A DNA stretch of 33,665 bases from Bacteroides sp. Lineage in GTDB: Bacteria; Bacteroidota; Bacteroidia; Bacteroidales; Muribaculaceae. Made by a program: the position numbers and the translations under genes. Positions 30,049 through 33,665 of the stretch are shown piece after piece (within the stretch, counting starts at the first letter, position 1; the number at the start of each line of letters is the position of its first letter). Below the pieces are notes generated by a model. It was given only the letters and a program-made list of their open reading frames with translations, made no database searches and was not told the origin of the DNA. The stretch is from the NCBI GenBank assembly GCA_014802045.1, contig JAAVDA010000012.1, positions 85,049-118,713 of the forward strand, given 5' to 3'.

Positions 30049-30543
30049 TTACTGGGCCTGGATGGTGGGATGGGCATGGAATGTGCCTTGTGTGTCGTCG
30101 GTAGAGGGGATTTCTTCGGGTGAGGCTACAACCTGAATGGTTGTGGCATAGTAAGCGGTGGCGAGTTCGCATCCCTCTTCGGCGATGGTCATCGTGAGGG
30201 TGAGGAGGTGGCGTCCGGTCTGGAGGGTAGATGTGTCGAATTCAATAGCAAACGGAGGATTGGAGCTGACTCCGAGCACCCAGCCGTCGAGCCCGTAGGC
30301 CACGTTGGTCACGCCGGCTTTATGTCCTTCGCGCACCGCTGTGGCCACTACCGATGATATGGCGAACGGTTGTGTCTGGTCTACATAGAGGGTGCCGTCT
30401 ACTGTGGTCGCTCCGGTGTAGGTCACATCGATATCCACATCGGGAAGATCGTTTTCGTCGCTGCATGACGGTAACAGAAACATGGCGAGTGGCAGGAAGA
30501 TAGCTGCGAGAATGCGCATTCTTACGGTGGTGTTGTGTGTCAT
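30049..30543 (-). CDS. small lipoprotein of unknown function
   Basis: The 164-residue protein has a basic N-terminus (MTHNTTVRMR), a hydrophobic core and lipobox LPSC with Cys27, then an acidic linker SDENDLPDVDIDV typical of surface-exported Bacteroidetes lipoproteins (acidic residues right after Cys). The rest (about 45-145) is beta-rich and Ig-like (NPPFAIEFDTSTLQTGRHLLTLTMTI). ATG at 30519 is an alternative start. I do not recognise the family. It is flanked on both sides by strong hairpins, so it is probably transcribed alone. Confidence 0.75.
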   Translation of the reverse strand: MTHNTTVRMRILAAIFLPLAMFLLPSCSDENDLPDVDIDVTYTGATTVDGTLYVDQTQPFAISSVVATAVREGHKAGVTNVAYGLDGWVLGVSSNPPFAIEFDTSTLQTGRHLLTLTMTIAEEGCELATAYYATTIQVVASPEEIPSTDDTQGTFHAHPTIQAQ

Positions 30544-30629
30544 AGTAATGAGTTTTGGATGTGTGTGTTGATAGTGAAAAAAGAGATGAGTTGAAAAGTG
30601 TCAGGTTTGAGTGTGTGGTTGAAAATTGT

Positions 30630-30671
30630 AAGGCCTGCCGGACAGCAGTGTGGGTGTGACCGGCAGGCCTT
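30630..30671 (-). terminator. terminator-like hairpin after clpB
   Basis: AAGGCCTGCCGG (30630-30641) pairs perfectly with CCGGCAGGCCTT (30660-30671). On the minus strand it is followed by ACAATTTT, a weak T-run. It lies 31 bases after the clpB stop. It shares the AAGGCCT start with the hairpin at 29986-30018. Confidence 0.65.
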
Positions 30672-30702
30672 GTGTGAATGGGTTTATCTGGCAGCAGAGG
30701 TA

Positions 30703-33303
30703 TCAGTTGTGGAATGTGAGCTGAGTGTCTTCTCCGGAGCCGGTGGTGTCTATAACGATGGGGCGCTCTTTGTCGACTTTCTGCGAGAGAATGTCTTTTG
30801 AAAGCTGGTTGAGCACGAGGCGGTGTATGGCTCTCTTGACAGGGCGGGCACCAAACTCGGGGTCGTAGCCTTCGTCGGCAAGGAAGCGGAGGGCGGATGG
30901 TGTGACTTCGAGTGTCACTCCGTTGCGTTCGAGCATCTTGCGGATGGAGCGGATCTGGAGTCCGACGATTTCCTCAATCTCCTGCTTGTTGAGCGGAGTG
31001 AACATGATGGTTTCGTCGATACGGTTGAGGAACTCGGGGCGGATGGTCTGCTTGAGCATATCGAGTACCTGCCCCTTGGTGGTCTCTATGGTCTCAGCGC
31101 GATTCTCGTCGGTCATTTTGGCGAAGTTGTCGCGGATCACGGAGGCACCCATGTTGGAGGTCATGATGATGATGGTGTTCTTGAAATTGACCAGTCGTCC
31201 CTTGTTGTCGGTAAGTCGTCCGTCGTCAAGCACCTGCAGCAGGATATTAAACACATCGGGGTGAGCTTTCTCTATCTCGTCGAAGAGCACCACAGAGTAG
31301 GGTTTGCGGCGCACTGCCTCGGTGAGCTGACCGCCTTCATCGTAGCCTACATATCCCGGAGGCGCTCCGACGAGTCGGCTCACGGCGTGCTTCTCCTGAT
31401 ATTCGCTCATATCGATACGGGTCATCATGTTTTCGTCGTCGAAGAGGTATTCGGCAAGGGCTTTTGCGAGCTCGGTCTTGCCGACACCTGTTGTGCCGAG
31501 GAAGATGAATGAGCCGATGGGTCGCTTGGGATCGTTGAGGCCTGCACGTGAGCGTCGCACGGCGTCGGCTATGGCGCGGATGGCGTCTTCCTGGCCGATC
31601 ACACGGTTGTGGAGCTCGGCTTCGAGGTGGAGCAGTTTTTCTTTCTCGCTCTGCACCATCTTGTTGACAGGTATGCCGGTCCAGCGCGACACAACATCGG
31701 CAATATCTTCGGCATCAACCTCCTCCTTGATGAGGGCTTTCTCGCCCTGCATCATGTTGAGCTGTGTCTGAATCTCGGCATTCTCGGCCTCCTTCTGCTG
31801 CACTTTCGAATAGCGGATCTCTGCCACCTTGGCATAGTCGCCTTCGCGTTCGGCGCGTTCGGCCTCGAAGTTGAGCTGCTCTATGTCAATCTTGTTTTGC
31901 TGAATGCGGTTGATGAGGTCTTTCTCGGCCTTCCATTTGGCGGTGAATTCCTTCTCCTCCTCGCGCATGGTGGCGAGCTCCTTCTCGATGTCGCGCACCT
32001 TCGGCTCGTCGCCTTCGCGCTTTATGGCTTCGCGCTCAATCTCCTTCTGGGCTATGCGGCGTGAAATCTCATCGAGTGCCTGGGGCACGGAGTCAATCTC
32101 CAGACGGAGCTTCGAGGCAGCCTCGTCCACAAGGTCGATAGCCTTGTCGGGGAGGAAACGGTCGGTGATATAGCGCTCCGAGAGCTGCACTGCGGCGATA
32201 ATCGCTTCGTCGCGGATGCGCACTTTGTGGTGGTTTTCGTAGCGTTCCTTAAGTCCGCGGAGAATTGCGATGGCGCTCATCTCGTCAGGCTCGTTGACCA
32301 TCACTTTCTGGAATCGGCGTTCGAGAGCCTTGTCTTTCTCGAAATATTTCTGATATTCGTCGAGGGTGGTGGCACCGATGGAGCGGAGCTCGCCTCTGGC
32401 CAGAGCAGGCTTGAGGATATTGGCGGCATCCATGGCTCCTTCGCCCTTGCCGGCGCCCACCAGAGTGTGGATTTCGTCGATGAAGAGGATGATTTCGCCG
32501 TCAGACTGAGTCACTTCGTTGACAATGGCTTTGAGGCGTTCCTCAAACTCACCCTTATATTTGGCTCCGGCCACGAGGGCGCCCATATCGAGCGAGAAAA
32601 TCTGCTTGGTGCGGAGATTTTCGGGCACGTCGCCGCGAATGATTCTCTGGGCGAGACCTTCGGCGATGGCTGTCTTACCGGTGCCCGGTTCGCCGATGAG
32701 CATCGGGTTGTTTTTAGTGCGTCGGCTCAGAATCTGAAGCACTCGGCGGATTTCGTCGTCACGGCCAATCACCGGGTCGAGCTTGCCCGAACGGGCGCGG
32801 TCGTTGAGGTTGATTGCATATTTGCCCAGGGCGTCGTAGGTGTCTTCAGCTCCTTGGTCGGTCACCTTTTTGCCTTTGCGGAGCTCAGCGATGGCTCCGG
32901 TGAGGTCTTTTTCGGTGAGACCGGCATCTTTGAGGGCATCTGCGGCCTTAGACCTGACGGTGAAGAGAGCCACGAGAATGGCTTCGAGAGTCACATATTC
33001 GTCGCCCTGCTTCTTGGCGATGTCGATGGCTTTCTGAAGCACATCGTTGCTCTCGCGGGAGAGATAGGGCTCGCCTCCGCTCACCTTGGGGAGGGCGGCG
33101 ATGTCGCGCTCCACGGCCTGACTGACCATGGGAAGCGAGGCTCCGGTCTTGGCAAAGATAAATTTCACCACCGATTCGCCTTCGGCGATGACGGCCTTGA
33201 GTATATGGACCGGCTCAATGGCTTGATTGCCGTTGTTTTTGGTAAGCTCTACAGCTTTCTGTATGGCTTCCTGCGATTTAATCGTGAAGTTATTGAAATT
33301 CAT
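30703..33303 (-). CDS. clpB: ATP-dependent disaggregase ClpB
   Basis: The 866-residue hexameric AAA+ chaperone works with DnaK to rescue aggregated proteins. Domains in order: N-domain (about 1-145, beginning [16 protein letters not shown]); NBD1 with Walker A GEPGTGKT (204-211), Walker B IILFIDE (271-277) and pore-loop Y249; a coiled-coil middle domain (about 400-530) with long Glu/Lys heptads, which marks ClpB rather than ClpA/ClpC; and NBD2 with Walker A GTTGVGKT (603-610), Walker B VVLFDE (671-676) and pore-loop Y651. Length is normal. No CIRCE element is seen upstream; a 13-bp palindrome lies at 33340-33352. Confidence 0.98.
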   Translation of the reverse strand: MNFNNFTIKSQEAIQKAVELTKNNGNQAIEPVHILKAVIAEGESVVKFIFAKTGASLPMVSQAVERDIAALPKVSGGEPYLSRESNDVLQKAIDIAKKQGDEYVTLEAILVALFTVRSKAADALKDAGLTEKDLTGAIAELRKGKKVTDQGAEDTYDALGKYAINLNDRARSGKLDPVIGRDDEIRRVLQILSRRTKNNPMLIGEPGTGKTAIAEGLAQRIIRGDVPENLRTKQIFSLDMGALVAGAKYKGEFEERLKAIVNEVTQSDGEIILFIDEIHTLVGAGKGEGAMDAANILKPALARGELRSIGATTLDEYQKYFEKDKALERRFQKVMVNEPDEMSAIAILRGLKERYENHHKVRIRDEAIIAAVQLSERYITDRFLPDKAIDLVDEAASKLRLEIDSVPQALDEISRRIAQKEIEREAIKREGDEPKVRDIEKELATMREEEKEFTAKWKAEKDLINRIQQNKIDIEQLNFEAERAEREGDYAKVAEIRYSKVQQKEAENAEIQTQLNMMQGEKALIKEEVDAEDIADVVSRWTGIPVNKMVQSEKEKLLHLEAELHNRVIGQEDAIRAIADAVRRSRAGLNDPKRPIGSFIFLGTTGVGKTELAKALAEYLFDDENMMTRIDMSEYQEKHAVSRLVGAPPGYVGYDEGGQLTEAVRRKPYSVVLFDEIEKAHPDVFNILLQVLDDGRLTDNKGRLVNFKNTIIIMTSNMGASVIRDNFAKMTDENRAETIETTKGQVLDMLKQTIRPEFLNRIDETIMFTPLNKQEIEEIVGLQIRSIRKMLERNGVTLEVTPSALRFLADEGYDPEFGARPVKRAIHRLVLNQLSKDILSQKVDKERPIVIDTTGSGEDTQLTFHN

Positions 33304-33339
33304 AGCGTCTCAATAAATAGTTTGTTTCGTTTTTTCTAA

Positions 33340-33352
33340 GATTGTAACAATC
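33340..33352. promoter_or_regulatory. short palindrome upstream of clpB
   Basis: GATTGT-A-ACAATC is a perfect 6+1+6 palindrome about 37-49 bases before the clpB start. Its size and place suit a regulator site, but no known operator (such as CIRCE) matches, so this is a weak call. Confidence 0.25.
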
Positions 33353-33403
33353 GCAGAGGCAGAATGGTTTTTCAGAAATGAAGAGGAATCTCTATGGCTT
33401 AGC

Positions 33404-33417
33404 CCGCCGGGGGGCGG
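33404..33417 (-). terminator. small GC hairpin downstream of the partial gene
   Basis: CCGCC (33404-33408) pairs with GGCGG (33413-33417) around a GGGG loop, 18 bases past the stop of the partial minus-strand frame. No T-run follows. It may end that gene's transcript before clpB. Confidence 0.3.
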
Positions 33418-33434
33418 TAGTGAGACCATGAGAT

Positions 33435-33665
33435 TCAAGCCGGCGCACGAGCTCGGATATCGGGGAGGGGTTCTTCTATTATGTTATTATGTGGGATGGC
33501 TTGGAAAGGAGTGACGGGGCTTTGTGTGAGTGGCTCCGTCGGGGTGGTGGCTCCTTCGTCGTCCTTGCGGGGGCGGCGGAGGGGGATGTGAGGAGAAATA
33601 AGATAGATGAGGGGGAGGACGCGGCGCAGGCGGCGGCCGTTTTCCACGAGCATGTCGCGGATTTC
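33435..33665 (-). CDS. C-terminal end of an unidentified protein (5' end outside window)
   Basis: A minus-strand frame is open from the window edge to a TGA at 33435-33437 (76 residues beginning EIRDMLVENGRRLRRVLPL). An internal ATG exists at 33653, but the frame stays open upstream of it, so I treat it as partial. The first 25 residues look helical and basic; the remainder is Pro/Thr-rich (TPTEPLTQSPVTPF) like a disordered tail. No family is recognised. It could also be a chance frame in GC-rich sequence. A small hairpin follows it. Confidence 0.4.
   Translation of the reverse strand, partial: EIRDMLVENGRRLRRVLPLIYLISPHIPLRRPRKDDEGATTPTEPLTQSPVTPFQAIPHNNIIEEPLPDIRARAPA

Noticed and set aside
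32227-33339. Plus-strand frame of 370 residues opposite clpB
   Set aside because: It mirrors the ClpB coding frame and has no recognisable domain or signal.

Overview
The window looks like a Bacteroidales chromosome. Several family-level calls are typical of that order (NVEALA peptide, six-bladed beta-propeller lipoprotein, DUF4923, PCMD and DUF4493 lipoproteins, GH95, a two-part TPR/histidine-kinase-like protein). Most starts lack a Shine-Dalgarno sequence, and several promoters fit the Bacteroidetes -33 TTTG / -7 TAnnTTTG pattern. A gut lineage such as Muribaculaceae is plausible, but I cannot prove this from the sequence alone.

Region 1 (1-13.03 kb, + strand) is the core translation/transcription cluster: tRNA-Gly(TCC), tRNA-Thr(GGT), tuf, terminator, tRNA-Trp(CCA), secE, nusG, rplK, rplA, rplJ, rplL, a strong terminator or attenuator, rpoB, rpoC, terminator. 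All genes are intact and of normal length. Region 2 (13.1-14.5 kb, +) is a visibly AT-richer two-gene insert with its own promoter: a small NVEALA-type secreted peptide with a Cys-rich tail, followed by a six-bladed beta-propeller lipoprotein. Region 3 (14.58-15.29 kb, -) is a DUF4923 exported protein. It shares a divergent promoter region with Region 4.

Region 4 (15.4-22.4 kb, +) is a tightly packed series: DUF4493/PCMD lipoprotein, two tandem paralogous outer-membrane barrels, a second PCMD lipoprotein, a XerC/D-type recombinase and the ribosome hibernation factor gene. The four envelope genes look like one uncharacterised surface system. The xerC-hpf pair is, from memory, usually found immediately upstream of the tRNA-tuf cluster in this phylum, so its position here suggests a rearrangement. 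Region 5 (22.4-22.97 kb) is a 570-bp gap between convergent genes. It holds a terminator-like hairpin, three strong inverted repeats and three tandem 23-bp repeats.

Region 6 (22.97-29.9 kb, -) reads, in transcription order, as a TPR/histidine-kinase-like protein without the phospho-accepting His, a GH95 glycoside hydrolase with altered catalytic positions, an Omp85/TamA-like lipoprotein and a phosphoglycolate-phosphatase-like HAD enzyme. Spacing is short, so this is a likely operon from a good TAnnTTTG promoter. Region 7 (30.0-33.3 kb, -) holds a small unknown lipoprotein and clpB, each followed by a strong hairpin. The last 230 bases hold the 3' end of an unidentified minus-strand reading frame.

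The best candidates for something undescribed are the PCMD/barrel/barrel/PCMD locus, the NVEALA-propeller insert, the His-less kinase with its neighbouring divergent GH95, and the structured repeat-rich gap after hpf.
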